64,000 nt of DNA, from contig NZ_JAUTBF010000001.1 of NCBI RefSeq assembly GCF_030818955.1, forward strand, positions 1 to 64,000, written 5' to 3'. Below, piece after piece: positions 39,812-48,313 of the stretch. The first letter of the stretch is position 1, and the number at the start of each line of letters is the position of its first letter. The position numbers and the translations under genes are program-made. A model generated the notes under the pieces. The model made no database searches. It was given only the letters and a program-made list of their open reading frames with translations, and was not told the DNA's origin. Origin of the DNA: Microbacterium trichothecenolyticum (GTDB taxonomy: Bacteria > Actinomycetota > Actinomycetes > Actinomycetales > Microbacteriaceae).

Positions 39812-40933
39812 TCAGGCCGTCGGCAAATGCTCGATCGTGTAGTCGATCGCGCCGATGAGACGACGGACGTCGTCGGGCTCGATCGAGACGAACGTCGCGA
39901 TACGCAGCTGGTTGCGGCCGAGCTTGCGGTACGGCTCGGTATCGACGATGCCGTTGGCGCGCAGGTTCTTGGCGATGGCTGCGGCATCGATGCTGTCGTC
40001 GAAGTCGATCGTCGCGACGACGGGCGAGCGGTCGGCGACCGACGACACGAAGGGCGTCGCCACGGAACTGGCCTCGGCCCACTCGTACAGGGCGCCGGAG
40101 GACTCCGCCGTGCGCGCTGCCGCCCAGCCGAGCCCTCCGTTGTCGAGGATCCATCCGAGTTGCTCGTCGAGCAGGAGGAGCGTCGACAGGGCGGGGGTGT
40201 TCAACGTCTGCTGCAGGCGCGAGTTGTCGACGGCGTTCTTCAGGCTCAGGAACTCGGGGATGTACCGGCCCGACGCGGCGATGCGTTCGATCCGTTCGAT
40301 CGCCGCGGGCGAGACGGCGGCGTACCAGAGGCCGCCGTCGGAGCCGAGGTTCTTCTGCGGGGCGAAGTAGTAGACGTCGGCCTGCGTCACATCGAAGTCG
40401 ATGCCGCCGGCGGCACTCGTGGCGTCGATGACCGTGAGAGCCCCCTCGTCGCCTCGGACCCGGGTGACCGAGGTGGACACGCCGGTGGAGGTCTCGTTGT
40501 GCGGCCACGCGTACACGTCGACCCCTTCGACGGCCTCGGCGACGGTGCTCGTGCCGGGCTCTGCGCGGCGCACGTCAGGGCTCTGCAGCCACGGAGCGGC
40601 CGCAGCGGCGGCGAACTTGCCGCCGAACTCGCCGAAGACGAGGTTCTGGCTGCGCTTGTCGATGAGGCCGAAGGATGCGGCATCCCAGAACGCGGTCGAG
40701 CCGCCGTTGCCGAGGATGATCTCGTAACCCTCGGGCAGGCGGAACAGCTCGGCGAGGCGCTCGCGCGTGCTCGCGACGAGGTTCTTCACCGGCGTCTGGC
40801 GGTGCGAGGTGCCGAGGATCGAGGCCCCCCGGGTGACGAGGGCCTCCAGCTGCGCACCGCGCACTTTCGAGGGGCCGCACCCGAAGCGGCCGTCGACGGG
40901 GAGGAGATCGGTGGGCAGTTCCACGTGTGACAT
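39812..40933 (-). CDS. serC: Phosphoserine aminotransferase
   Basis: 373 residues of the class V aminotransferase fold. FGCGPSKVRGAQLEAL at the N-terminus and the PLP-lysine region VYYFAPQKNLGSDGG are typical of the mycobacterial-type SerC. It makes phosphoserine in serine synthesis. ATG start; divergent from the DtxR regulator. Confidence 0.94.
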   Translation of the reverse strand: MSHVELPTDLLPVDGRFGCGPSKVRGAQLEALVTRGASILGTSHRQTPVKNLVASTRERLAELFRLPEGYEIILGNGGSTAFWDAASFGLIDKRSQNLVFGEFGGKFAAAAAAPWLQSPDVRRAEPGTSTVAEAVEGVDVYAWPHNETSTGVSTSVTRVRGDEGALTVIDATSAAGGIDFDVTQADVYYFAPQKNLGSDGGLWYAAVSPAAIERIERIAASGRYIPEFLSLKNAVDNSRLQQTLNTPALSTLLLLDEQLGWILDNGGLGWAAARTAESSGALYEWAEASSVATPFVSSVADRSPVVATIDFDDSIDAAAIAKNLRANGIVDTEPYRKLGRNQLRIATFVSIEPDDVRRLIGAIDYTIEHLPTA

Positions 40934-40990
40934 GCGTCGATTCTAGGATCTCGGCCGGTCCCCGCCGGTGCTCATGTCGGAGGGGGTCGA

Positions 40991-40996
40991 TAGGCT
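40991..40996 (+). promoter_or_regulatory. -10 box of DtxR-family gene
   Basis: TAGGCT, 35 bases before the ATG at 41032. Confidence 0.4.
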
Positions 40997-41031
40997 GGAG
41001 ATCCCTGCCGCGCGACGCCGAGGACACCTGA

Positions 41032-41730
41032 ATGACCGATCTCATCGACACCACCGAGATGTACCTGCGCACGATCCTCGAACTCGAGGAAGAGAAGATC
41101 GTGCCGCTGCGTGCACGGATCTCGGAGCGCCTGGGGCACTCCGGGCCCACCGTCTCGCAGACCGTGGGACGCATGGAGCGCGACGGTCTCGTCGTCGTGT
41201 CAGAAGACCGCCGCCTCGAACTGACCGATGCCGGACGGCAGAAGGCCGTCGACGTCATGCGCAAGCACCGTCTCGCGGAGCGGCTGCTCAGCGATGTCAT
41301 CGGGCTCGATTGGGCCTACGTGCACGACGAGGCCTGCCGCTGGGAGCACGTCATGAGCGAGCAGGTCGAGCGGCGGCTGGTGGAACTGCTGGGGCACCCG
41401 ACCGAGTCGCCCTACGGCAACCCGATCCCGGGCCTCGATCAGCTGGGCGACACGGCGAGCTCGACCTTCGAAGACGGCGTGATCGGACTCGTCCGCAAGC
41501 TCACCGACGCCGGCCGCCCCATCTCGGGAACCGTACGCCGCCTGGCCGAGCCCGCACAGGTCGATCCCGAGCTGCTGCAGCAGCTCAAAGCGGCCGGTGT
41601 CCTCCCCGGTGCGCGCGGCGATTACCGCTTCAACGAGGGTTACGTGCTCGTGCAGATGGAGGGTGTCGACGACGGTCTCGAGCTGCCCGTCGAGGTGGCG
41701 TCGCACATTTTCCTGGTCGCCGAGGACTGA
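41032..41730 (+). CDS. Iron-dependent repressor, DtxR/IdeR family
   Basis: 232 residues. N-terminal winged helix (ARISERLGHSGPTVSQTVGRMERDGL), dimerisation and metal-binding domain (about 75-140, including HRLAERLLSDVIGL and WEHVMSE) and a C-terminal SH3-like domain. Such proteins repress iron-uptake genes when bound to Fe2+. The Cys102-type ligand region reads DEACRWEHVMS, so the ligand set looks intact. A GAGGACACC ribosome site precedes the ATG. Confidence 0.92.
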   Translation: MTDLIDTTEMYLRTILELEEEKIVPLRARISERLGHSGPTVSQTVGRMERDGLVVVSEDRRLELTDAGRQKAVDVMRKHRLAERLLSDVIGLDWAYVHDEACRWEHVMSEQVERRLVELLGHPTESPYGNPIPGLDQLGDTASSTFEDGVIGLVRKLTDAGRPISGTVRRLAEPAQVDPELLQQLKAAGVLPGARGDYRFNEGYVLVQMEGVDDGLELPVEVASHIFLVAED

Positions 41731-41785
41731 GTCACGCCTGCCGCCCAGCGCTAACCGAGTATCGGCTGAGCGCCACCGTCTATGC

Positions 41786-41814
41786 GTGACTTATTCGTTA
41801 CCTTCGGGTAGCCT
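41786..41814 (+). promoter_or_regulatory. Promoter of the M23 peptidase gene
   Basis: -35 GTGACT (41786-41791), 17-base spacer, -10 TAGCCT (41809-41814). It leaves a leader of about 140 nt. Confidence 0.45.
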
Positions 41815-41821
41815 CGGAAAG

Positions 41822-41962
41822 TCCACAGGCGAGAAGCCCGCCGTCGGACCCCTCGCGGTTTGCCTCATCGGCTCGTCGTCTGCAGAGGGTGAAGCCCGCA
41901 CATCGTGCCCCATCGAGTGCTGACGAGCCAGCGTCGGAAGATGCAGAGGCGCCGGAGGACCT
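41822..41962 (+). promoter_or_regulatory. Long structured leader of the M23 gene; possible cyclic di-AMP riboswitch
   Basis: About 140 nt of untranslated leader with several short complementary blocks and a GGGTGAAGCCCGC segment followed by a GC-rich CTGACGAGCCAGCGTCGG block. ydaO/c-di-AMP riboswitches often precede cell-wall peptidase genes in actinobacteria and carry GGGTGAA-like and CAGC-rich blocks. The match by eye is weak. Confidence 0.3.
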
Positions 41963-42868
41963 TTGGCTGAAAACACCGATCCCGTCGCGGACCTACCCGA
42001 GGTCCCCGCGACGGGTCTCACACGTAGGAGCGCCCGGGCGGCCGCCCCCCGCCCCCCGCAGCGACCTGAACCCGTCACCGCGTCCGCGACCCCGTCGGCC
42101 GCCTCCGCATCGCACGGTTCCACCGCGCCGCGACAGTACGGCAAGCCGCTGCGCAGTGCCGTCATCCTGTCGATGGTCGCCGGTCTCGTCGCGACCGTGG
42201 CGATTCCGGCGTATGCCGCGACCATGCCCGCGCCCGAGACGATGACCCTGCAAGAGGTCTCGGCCCCTGACAACCAGTCGCTGGTCGTCGCCTCCGACGC
42301 CGCGGCCGAGACGCTCGACCGCAGCAGCTACTCGGCGACGACGGCCGAAGAGATCCAGCAGAAGAAGGATCGCGAGGCCGCCGCTGCCGCCGCGGCCGAG
42401 CGTGCGCGCCAGTTGGCCTCGAGCGCCGGCGCCTCGGTGTCGTCGATCAATCTCAACATGACCGCACCGGGCTCCGGCGAGGTCCGGTGGCCGCTCACGA
42501 GCTACGTGCTCGGCCGTGGCCTCTGGGACTCGGGCTACCACCAGGGCGTCGACCTGCTCGCGCCGGGCGGGCAGCCCATCTTCGCCGCCGCCGCCGGCGT
42601 CGTCAGCACCTCGTCCGAGAGCTTCGGCGGATATGGCGTGGGCATCGTCATCGAGCACGTGATCAACGGCCAGAAGGTGTCGACCACGTACGGCCACATG
42701 ACCTACGGCAGCCGTCAGGTGCAGGCCGGGCAGACCGTGGCCGCGGGGCAGTTGATCGGCCTCGTCGGCTCGACCGGGAGCTCGACCGCGAACCACCTGC
42801 ACTTCGAGGTGCACATCAACGGCTCCGTCGTCGATCCGTACGCCTGGTTGCAGCAGAACGCCGGCTGA
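41963..42868 (+). CDS. M23-family metallopeptidase (cell-wall endopeptidase)
   Basis: 301 residues: Pro/Ala-rich cytoplasmic N-terminus, membrane/signal helix (about 66-85), a helical region with EEIQQKKDREAAAAAAAERARQ split by coiled-coil-like repeats (about 115-145), and an M23 LytM domain with HQGVDLLAP (zinc His and Asp) and HLHFEVHING. It probably cleaves peptidoglycan cross-bridges outside the cell. TTG start with GGAGGACC just upstream; the long leader may be regulatory. Confidence 0.88.
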   Translation: MAENTDPVADLPEVPATGLTRRSARAAAPRPPQRPEPVTASATPSAASASHGSTAPRQYGKPLRSAVILSMVAGLVATVAIPAYAATMPAPETMTLQEVSAPDNQSLVVASDAAAETLDRSSYSATTAEEIQQKKDREAAAAAAAERARQLASSAGASVSSINLNMTAPGSGEVRWPLTSYVLGRGLWDSGYHQGVDLLAPGGQPIFAAAAGVVSTSSESFGGYGVGIVIEHVINGQKVSTTYGHMTYGSRQVQAGQTVAAGQLIGLVGSTGSSTANHLHFEVHINGSVVDPYAWLQQNAG

Positions 42869-42882
42869 CCTCCAGATCTCGA

Positions 42883-42921
42883 GACGGCGTGCCGGAGGAC
42901 GATGTTCTCCGACACGCCGTC
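42883..42921 (+). terminator. Terminator after the M23 gene
   Basis: Stem GACGGCGTG/CACGCCGTC extended by CGGAG/CTCCG after one mismatch, then TTCCGTTTG. Confidence 0.75.
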
Positions 42922-42965
42922 TTCCGTTTGCCCATATCGATGACCCCGGGCGTGTCGGCGTGGGT

Positions 42966-42971
42966 TAGCCT
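42966..42971 (+). promoter_or_regulatory. -10 box of the small leader ORF
   Basis: TAGCCT, 34 bases before the ATG at 43006. Confidence 0.4.
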
Positions 42972-43005
42972 GTCAGCGACGTCGGAACAACCGGAGGGAA
43001 GACCG

Positions 43006-43119
43006 ATGAACATCAGGCCACGCATCCGCACCATGGATGCGCTCGGCCTGCTCGTTCTTCGGCATCGTGTGTTCGGATGCCGCGGGATCACCGCGACTTC
43101 CGAGGCGCTGTCTGTCTAG
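43006..43119 (+). CDS. 37-residue ORF, possible attenuator leader peptide
   Basis: It starts MNIRPRIRTMDALGLLVLRH and ends TATSEALSV, with the strong ribosome site GGAGGGA 6 bases upstream and a -10 box before that. It is basic with one cysteine and no membrane or signal segment. Its last codons and stop form the left arm and loop of a U-tailed terminator (43103-43133), and an HNH nuclease gene follows. That layout fits a translated leader peptide; it could also be a free-standing small protein. Confidence 0.6.
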   Translation: MNIRPRIRTMDALGLLVLRHRVFGCRGITATSEALSV

Positions 43120-43133
43120 ACAGCGCCTTTTTT
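43103..43133 (+). terminator. Canonical intrinsic terminator overlapping the leader ORF stop
   Basis: Perfect 11-bp stem AGGCGCTGTCT/AGACAGCGCCT, loop GTCT, followed by six T. It is the only terminator in the window with a clear U tract. Its left arm begins inside the small ORF. Confidence 0.93.
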
Positions 43134-43208
43134 CATGCCCTGCGGGCGATCCGTCGTCGCGAGTCGAACATCCGAGAAGCCGTCTCGGCCATTCGAGAGG
43201 AGACGCGA

Positions 43209-43706
43209 ATGCGCACACTGGTGTTGAACGCGGGATACGAGCCCCTGGCGGTCGTGTCGTTCAAACGAGCCCTCGTGCTCGTGATGAACGACAAGGCCAC
43301 GGTCGTCGAACGCATCGAGGAAGACCCGGTCTGGGCTGCGGCGGGGACGTATGATCGGCCCGCCGTCATCATCTTGACCCGCTACGTGCGGGTTCCGGGC
43401 GCTCGTCATGTTCCGGTCACGCGCCGCGGTGTCCTGCGCCGCGACGCGCACCGGTGCGCATACTGCGGCAAGGCGGCCTCGACCATCGACCACGTGCTGC
43501 CGCGCTCACGCGGGGGCAAGGACACGTGGGAGAACCTCGTCGCCTGCTGCCTGACCTGCAACAACGTCAAGGGCGACCGCACCCCGCAGGAGATGCGGTG
43601 GGAGCTTCGGCTGATACCCGCGCCACCGAGGGGGTCGTCGTGGACGGTGCGCGGCGTCGACAAGAGCGACCCGCGGTGGGAGCCTTACCTGGCGCTGGCC
43701 GCGTAA
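43209..43706 (+). CDS. HNH endonuclease
   Basis: 165 residues. An N-terminal segment (MRTLVLNAGYEPLAVVSFKR) precedes an HNH domain with zinc cysteines CAYC and CLTC, and catalytic STIDHVLPRSRGG...NLVACC...NNVKGDRTP. Stand-alone HNH proteins of this type are widespread in actinobacteria; cellular role unknown. AGGAG lies 6 bases before the ATG. It sits 75 bases downstream of an intrinsic terminator. Confidence 0.9.
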   Translation: MRTLVLNAGYEPLAVVSFKRALVLVMNDKATVVERIEEDPVWAAAGTYDRPAVIILTRYVRVPGARHVPVTRRGVLRRDAHRCAYCGKAASTIDHVLPRSRGGKDTWENLVACCLTCNNVKGDRTPQEMRWELRLIPAPPRGSSWTVRGVDKSDPRWEPYLALAA

Positions 43707-43872
43707 GTCCACGGGCAGATCCGTCGCTCCGTCGCTCGGTACGCTCGAGGGGTCGGCACCACTGCTCACGGGCGGTGCCCGGCGGCATCCCGCGATGTCG
43801 CCCGGATACGTGTCGGCCCGCTCGGGCGCGTGCGTTCGCGGCGGACGGCAGCATGCGAGAAGGCAGACCCCG

Positions 43873-45030
43873 ATGACGTCCCACCCCGTCGACGCCCCGT
43901 CCACCGCCGTGCGCTCGGGTCTGCTCGATTCACCGCCCGAGGAACGCTTCGATCGCATCACGCGTCTCGCGCGGGAACTGTTCGACGTCGATTACGCGCT
44001 CGTGAACGTCATCGACGGCGACGAGGCGTACACCAAGTCGCAGCCGGACGGCCCGCGCATCGGACGAACGCCGCTGCGCGACGTGTTCTGCGGCGAGACG
44101 GTGAAGCAAGACGGTGTCTTCGAGATCACCGATGCGGCATCCGACCCACGCTTCCGCGACTCCGCGTCGGTGGTGGATTACGGCATCCGGTTCTATGCGG
44201 GGATTCCGTTGCGCACCGGCGAGGGGGATGCCATCGCCACCCTGTGCCTGCTCGACACCGACGAGCGCGAGCTCGACGACCATCAGCGACGGGCCCTCGA
44301 ACGTCTCGGACGGTGGGCTCAAGCCGAGGTCCGCGCCAGCGGCGGCCTCACCACCACGGAGCCGGCGACCACGGCGGGAGTGCGCGAGGACAGCCTCACC
44401 ACGGAGGGTATGCGCCTGGCATCACTGGCCATTCCGCACGGTCTCGTCAGCGGCGACCGCAGCGGGTGGCAGCACGTCGGCGGGCGCGTGGTGGTGACGC
44501 TCGCGGACGCCATGGGCAAAGGCGAAACAGCGGGAGAGGTCGCCGAGACCCTGCTGCAGGCGCTGCAGTCCCGTCGCGACGATGAGCCCGCCGAGGCGAT
44601 GCTCGCGGCAGAGAAGGTGGTGTTCGGTGACGAGCGTAACCCGGACACCTTCGCGACGGTGTTCCATGCCGTGGTCGACGCCGGTTCCGGGCTGATCGAC
44701 TACGTGGATGCCGGGCACGGGCTGACGCTCGTGCTGCGCGCCGACGGTACCGACGAACGCTTGAGCTCGCACAATCTCCCGCTCGGCCTGCGTCCCGCCG
44801 ACGTGGGATGGGAGGCCGGCCGCACCCGGGTCGGGCGGGGCGACCTGATCGTGAGCGTCTCGGACGGTGCGCTCGACGCCTACGACTCCACGTTGGCGAG
44901 CCTGCGAATGATCGGTGACGACCTGCGCGCCGCTGCCGGCACCGATGACTTCTTCGACGAGCTCGCGTTGAAGGTCTCGACGCATCAGGTCGACGACGAC
45001 GTCACCGCCGTCGTGCTCGCGGTCAGCTGA
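43873..45030 (+). CDS. GAF-PP2C (SpoIIE-type) serine phosphatase
   Basis: 385 residues: GAF domain about 10-165 (ALVNVIDGDEAYTKS, GIRFYAGIPLRTGEGDAIATLCLLD) and a PPM/SpoIIE phosphatase about 190-385. Metal-binding aspartates are present in LADAMGKGETAGE, VSDGALDAYDS and VDDDVTAVVLAV, so it should be active. Such enzymes dephosphorylate STAS anti-anti-sigma proteins. A STAS/RsbW-like pair lies on the opposite strand at 47568-48312, so this is the likely third member. ATG 43873; upstream frame unsupported. Confidence 0.88.
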   Translation: MTSHPVDAPSTAVRSGLLDSPPEERFDRITRLARELFDVDYALVNVIDGDEAYTKSQPDGPRIGRTPLRDVFCGETVKQDGVFEITDAASDPRFRDSASVVDYGIRFYAGIPLRTGEGDAIATLCLLDTDERELDDHQRRALERLGRWAQAEVRASGGLTTTEPATTAGVREDSLTTEGMRLASLAIPHGLVSGDRSGWQHVGGRVVVTLADAMGKGETAGEVAETLLQALQSRRDDEPAEAMLAAEKVVFGDERNPDTFATVFHAVVDAGSGLIDYVDAGHGLTLVLRADGTDERLSSHNLPLGLRPADVGWEAGRTRVGRGDLIVSVSDGALDAYDSTLASLRMIGDDLRAAAGTDDFFDELALKVSTHQVDDDVTAVVLAVS

Positions 45031-45084
45031 GCGCAGGCGCCGAGGCCTCGGCATCCCCCGTCCATCGTCCTCGGGCGAGAGCCG

Positions 45085-47571
45085 TCAGCGGGGGATGACC
45101 GAGAAGAGGAATCGCTTTCGCACCATGAACAGGATGAGCCCGATGACCACGCTGTGAATCAGCGTGCCCTGCCAGAGGCTGCCCCGATCGAGGCCGGGGA
45201 TGTTGGCGACGGCGAGCACGAAGAACACGTGGACGATGAACACGTAGAGACTCGCCTGGCCCAGGGGGATCCACAGCCACCCCATGCTCTTGTTCAGGGG
45301 TTTCCAGGCCACCGTGAGCACCGTGTAGCTGCACACGAGCACCAGGGGCAGATCGAGCAGTCGCCCCCACCGCAGGAAGATCCGCTGGTAGCCGGTGTCG
45401 TAGAGGCTGGCGTACAGGTCGGCGGGGAACGGCACGGGGGTGAAGCCGTAGGCGTTGCCGGCCCAGAGATAGACGAGAAAGCCGGCGTAGCCGACGACGA
45501 ACACGCCGAGGCCGACCTTGCCCGGAAGGGTCGTCAGCGCACGAACGATCTGCCGACGGTAGTAGCCGATCACCAGGCCGTGCGTGAACAGCACCTGCCA
45601 CACCGCCAGCGGGAAGAGCGCATCGAACTGCGACGTCAGCCGCACCGCACCGGGGACCAGGGTATGCACCGCGTACAAGCCCCAGCTGATCACGAGCACG
45701 AGCCACCACAGTCGCCGCTTGATGAGCCACATCAACGCCGGATACGCCAGGCTCAGCACGACGAACAGACCCATGATGCTGATCGGCCAGGGGCCCATCT
45801 CCAGGAGCAGGAGCTGCCGCACGGCGTACCACGGCGGCGGATAGTCGAGCAGTCGCTCGGCATTCGGGTACAGGTCGTAGACGCGGCCCGAGTCGCCGCT
45901 GCCTCCTTCGCCGGTCCCGCGGTCGGTGAACGTGGTCACCGCCGAGGTGTCGACGAAGGGGAGGAACCCGATCGCGAAGATCAGCAGCGTGACCGCGAGA
46001 GCCACGAGATACTGCTTGCGCGCGCGACCCCACGCCGCGACCGCACTCGCCCATTCGCCCCCGCGGGCGGCCGCCAACGGGAACACCATCCCGAGCACGA
46101 TGCCGCTGAGCAGCACGAACATCTCGGCGCCGGTGATCGCGCCGACCACCTTGAGCGATGCGAACGCGAACGGGCTGGTCACCTCGATGTGGGTGACGAC
46201 CACGACGACGATGACGAAGCCACGGATCATGTCGATGCGCAGATCGCGAGTGGCCGAGGTGTCGTCGTAGCGCCACTTCGGAAGCGCCCTGCCGACGATC
46301 CCGGATGCCAGGAACGCGACGGCCAGGACGGCGGCGCTGCCGGTGATCCAGTTCATCTCCTCGTTCGCACTCGCGCCGCCCTGTCGCACCTGGACGGTCG
46401 CGGCGGAGCCCTGCTCGGCGGTGACGACCGTCGTCACCGGTCCCCAGCGGATCAGCCCCGATGACTCCAGGTCGGCGCGCAGGGCGGCAGCCAGCTCGCC
46501 GTTGGCCGTGGCGCGCCAGTCGACCTCTTGACCGCCCGCCTCGGCCTCTTCGCGCACGACCTCGAGCCAGGTCACCCCCGTCACCAGGGGGTGGGCGGGC
46601 AGTTCGGCGAGCACCTGTCGCCACCAGCCCTGCTTGACCGCGAGTTCGGTGTCGCCGCCGCGGTCGAGGTCGTAGAGCGCCCCCGTGTCGAGCACCAGGG
46701 GCTTGCGTTCCCCGACGGCGAAGCGGTCGTAGAAGGATTCGCGCTGACCGCCCGTATAGCCCCAGCGTTCGGCGAGCCGAGCGGCCACTTCCCCGTCCTC
46801 GGGGGCGGTGTTGGTCTCGAGCGGCACGTCACGACCCGCTGCCGCCGCCGCCTCGCCCTTGCCGAAGTAGTACATCGTCAGACCCACGCGGTCCACCGTG
46901 TCGGCGGAGGGGAAGTACGGGCCGTACGGGTCATCGGCCTCGGTGATGAGACCGTCGCCGTCGGTGTCGAGAGCCACCTGATCACGAACGGTCAGATCGT
47001 CGAGACGGCCATCCGCCCGCTCGAAGGGATAACCGGCGCCGTACGACGGGCTCCAGACCGTCTCGGCACCCGAGGCGCCGGCGTGCACGGCATCCGCCAC
47101 TCGTTCGAAGGCACGAACATATGCCGTCGGCTGTTGGCCCCACGACACCCATGACCCATTCATCTCGGGGGCGAAACGCACGAGCTGGATCGCGTCGCTC
47201 TGCGTGCGGTATCGCTCGAGACGCGTGTTCAGTTCTGCGGCGTCGTTGTCGGTCAACGCGTCGAGGTCGGTCGACGGCTCGAGTGTGATCTCGAGCGCGG
47301 CGCCCTGAGCGGCGACCTGGGTCGCCGCTCGGTCCCACTCCGCGATGGATCGGGCATCGAGCGGATACGACACGCGCACCGCGTACACGGCGGGCGTCTC
47401 GCCCAGGCGGTCGCGGTAGCCGTCGGGGCCGTCGTCGGCCCAGTCCAGCTCGGGCCCGAACCAGACGCCGTCGTCGGTGAGGGAGGCGGCCCCCGCGGGC
47501 GCGGCCATGCCCAGAAGGAGCGCTGCGGCCAGGCCCACGGCCGCCCCGATCCGTTGGTGCGCGCGCGTCAC
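45085..47571 (-). CDS. Secreted GH26-like domain fused to OpgC-type acyltransferase
   Basis: 828 residues. Signal peptide 1-28 (AAPAGA-A); GH26-like domain about 30-385 with candidate acid/base Glu about 136 in RFAPEMNGSWVSWG; then a membrane helix about 406-425 and an OpgC acyltransferase domain about 440-828 (RDLRIDMIRGFVIV, about ten helices). At the place where a GH26 nucleophile Glu is expected the sequence reads PLVLDTGALYD. The GTG start overlaps the RsbW-like stop (GTGA). It probably trims or binds a beta-mannan-like polymer and acylates it. Confidence 0.78.
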   Translation of the reverse strand: MTRAHQRIGAAVGLAAALLLGMAAPAGAASLTDDGVWFGPELDWADDGPDGYRDRLGETPAVYAVRVSYPLDARSIAEWDRAATQVAAQGAALEITLEPSTDLDALTDNDAAELNTRLERYRTQSDAIQLVRFAPEMNGSWVSWGQQPTAYVRAFERVADAVHAGASGAETVWSPSYGAGYPFERADGRLDDLTVRDQVALDTDGDGLITEADDPYGPYFPSADTVDRVGLTMYYFGKGEAAAAAGRDVPLETNTAPEDGEVAARLAERWGYTGGQRESFYDRFAVGERKPLVLDTGALYDLDRGGDTELAVKQGWWRQVLAELPAHPLVTGVTWLEVVREEAEAGGQEVDWRATANGELAAALRADLESSGLIRWGPVTTVVTAEQGSAATVQVRQGGASANEEMNWITGSAAVLAVAFLASGIVGRALPKWRYDDTSATRDLRIDMIRGFVIVVVVVTHIEVTSPFAFASLKVVGAITGAEMFVLLSGIVLGMVFPLAAARGGEWASAVAAWGRARKQYLVALAVTLLIFAIGFLPFVDTSAVTTFTDRGTGEGGSGDSGRVYDLYPNAERLLDYPPPWYAVRQLLLLEMGPWPISIMGLFVVLSLAYPALMWLIKRRLWWLVLVISWGLYAVHTLVPGAVRLTSQFDALFPLAVWQVLFTHGLVIGYYRRQIVRALTTLPGKVGLGVFVVGYAGFLVYLWAGNAYGFTPVPFPADLYASLYDTGYQRIFLRWGRLLDLPLVLVCSYTVLTVAWKPLNKSMGWLWIPLGQASLYVFIVHVFFVLAVANIPGLDRGSLWQGTLIHSVVIGLILFMVRKRFLFSVIPR

Positions 47572-47984
47572 GTTCTTCTCGACTCCAAGGTCCACACGTT
47601 CCGGTCGCCGACACGGCGCAGGCTCAACTCGTCGACACCCGCGCTCGCCAGCGCGAGGCCGCGTCCGCTCTCTTCGTCCTCGCCGGCCATGTTCACCGAT
47701 GACAGATCGACGACCGGCGGGTCGCCGTCGTCGCGGAAGGTCGCCGACAGCACGGAGGCGTCGGCGAACAGCTCCAGGGTGAAGCGCCGATCCGCCCCCG
47801 CGCCCTCGGAATGCTCGACGATGTTGCCGGCGATCTCGATCACGGCCGTCTCGAAGCCGAAGCGCTTGGCCACGTCGACCTCGCCGACCTCGTCCCACCA
47901 GGCGGACATGGCCTCGAAGATCGTCTCCAGGCTCTCGGGCGCGACGGCGACATCGATGGAGCGGCGCGCGGCGTTCTCAGTCAC
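47568..47984 (-). CDS. RsbW-like anti-sigma kinase
   Basis: 138 residues, GHKL ATPase fold: N-box ETAVIEIAGNIVEH, G1 FRDDGDPP and G2 EESGRGLALA are complete, so ATP binding and kinase activity are expected. It overlaps the STAS gene start-to-end by 8 bases and the hydrolase gene by 4. RsbW-type kinases phosphorylate a STAS partner and otherwise hold a target protein; no sigma gene is nearby. Confidence 0.87.
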   Translation of the reverse strand: MTENAARRSIDVAVAPESLETIFEAMSAWWDEVGEVDVAKRFGFETAVIEIAGNIVEHSEGAGADRRFTLELFADASVLSATFRDDGDPPVVDLSSVNMAGEDEESGRGLALASAGVDELSLRRVGDRNVWTLESRRT

Positions 47985-48312
47985 GGAGGGCCTCGTCGAC
48001 GCTCGGGCGCGGACGCAGCACGCGGTCGAGGTTGGTCAGGCCCAGCACCATCGTCACCTGCTCCGACGGTGCCGCCAGTCGCAGGTCGCCGCCCGACTGA
48101 CGGGCGGTCTTCAGACAGGCGACGAGCGCCCCGAGGCCGGAGGAGTCGACGAACTCGGTCTGCGAGAGGTCGACGACGACGATCTCGCCGTCGCCGCGGG
48201 CGATCTCGGCCGTGACGGTCTCGCGGAACGTCTTCGCCGAAACCATCGTCAGGCGGCCGCGCGGGGTGACGACGGTGCCGCCGTCTCGGGCGTCGATGTC
48301 GACCTGGAGCAT
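47977..48312 (-). CDS. STAS-domain anti-anti-sigma factor
   Basis: 111 residues, a single STAS domain. VVDLSQTEFVDSSGLGALVA carries the phosphorylatable serine (57 or 58) after Asp56, as in SpoIIAA/RsbV. It should be phosphorylated by the RsbW-like kinase and dephosphorylated by the GAF-PP2C protein. It begins 1 base after the glycosyltransferase stop and overlaps the kinase gene. Confidence 0.9.
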   Translation of the reverse strand: MLQVDIDARDGGTVVTPRGRLTMVSAKTFRETVTAEIARGDGEIVVVDLSQTEFVDSSGLGALVACLKTARQSGGDLRLAAPSEQVTMVLGLTNLDRVLRPRPSVDEALRD

Positions 48313-48313
48313 G

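Noticed and set aside
45039..45052. 14-base palindrome GCCGAGGCCTCGGC between the phosphatase and hydrolase genes as a terminator
   Set aside because: It has no loop and no tract after it; too short to call with confidence, although its position between convergent genes is right.
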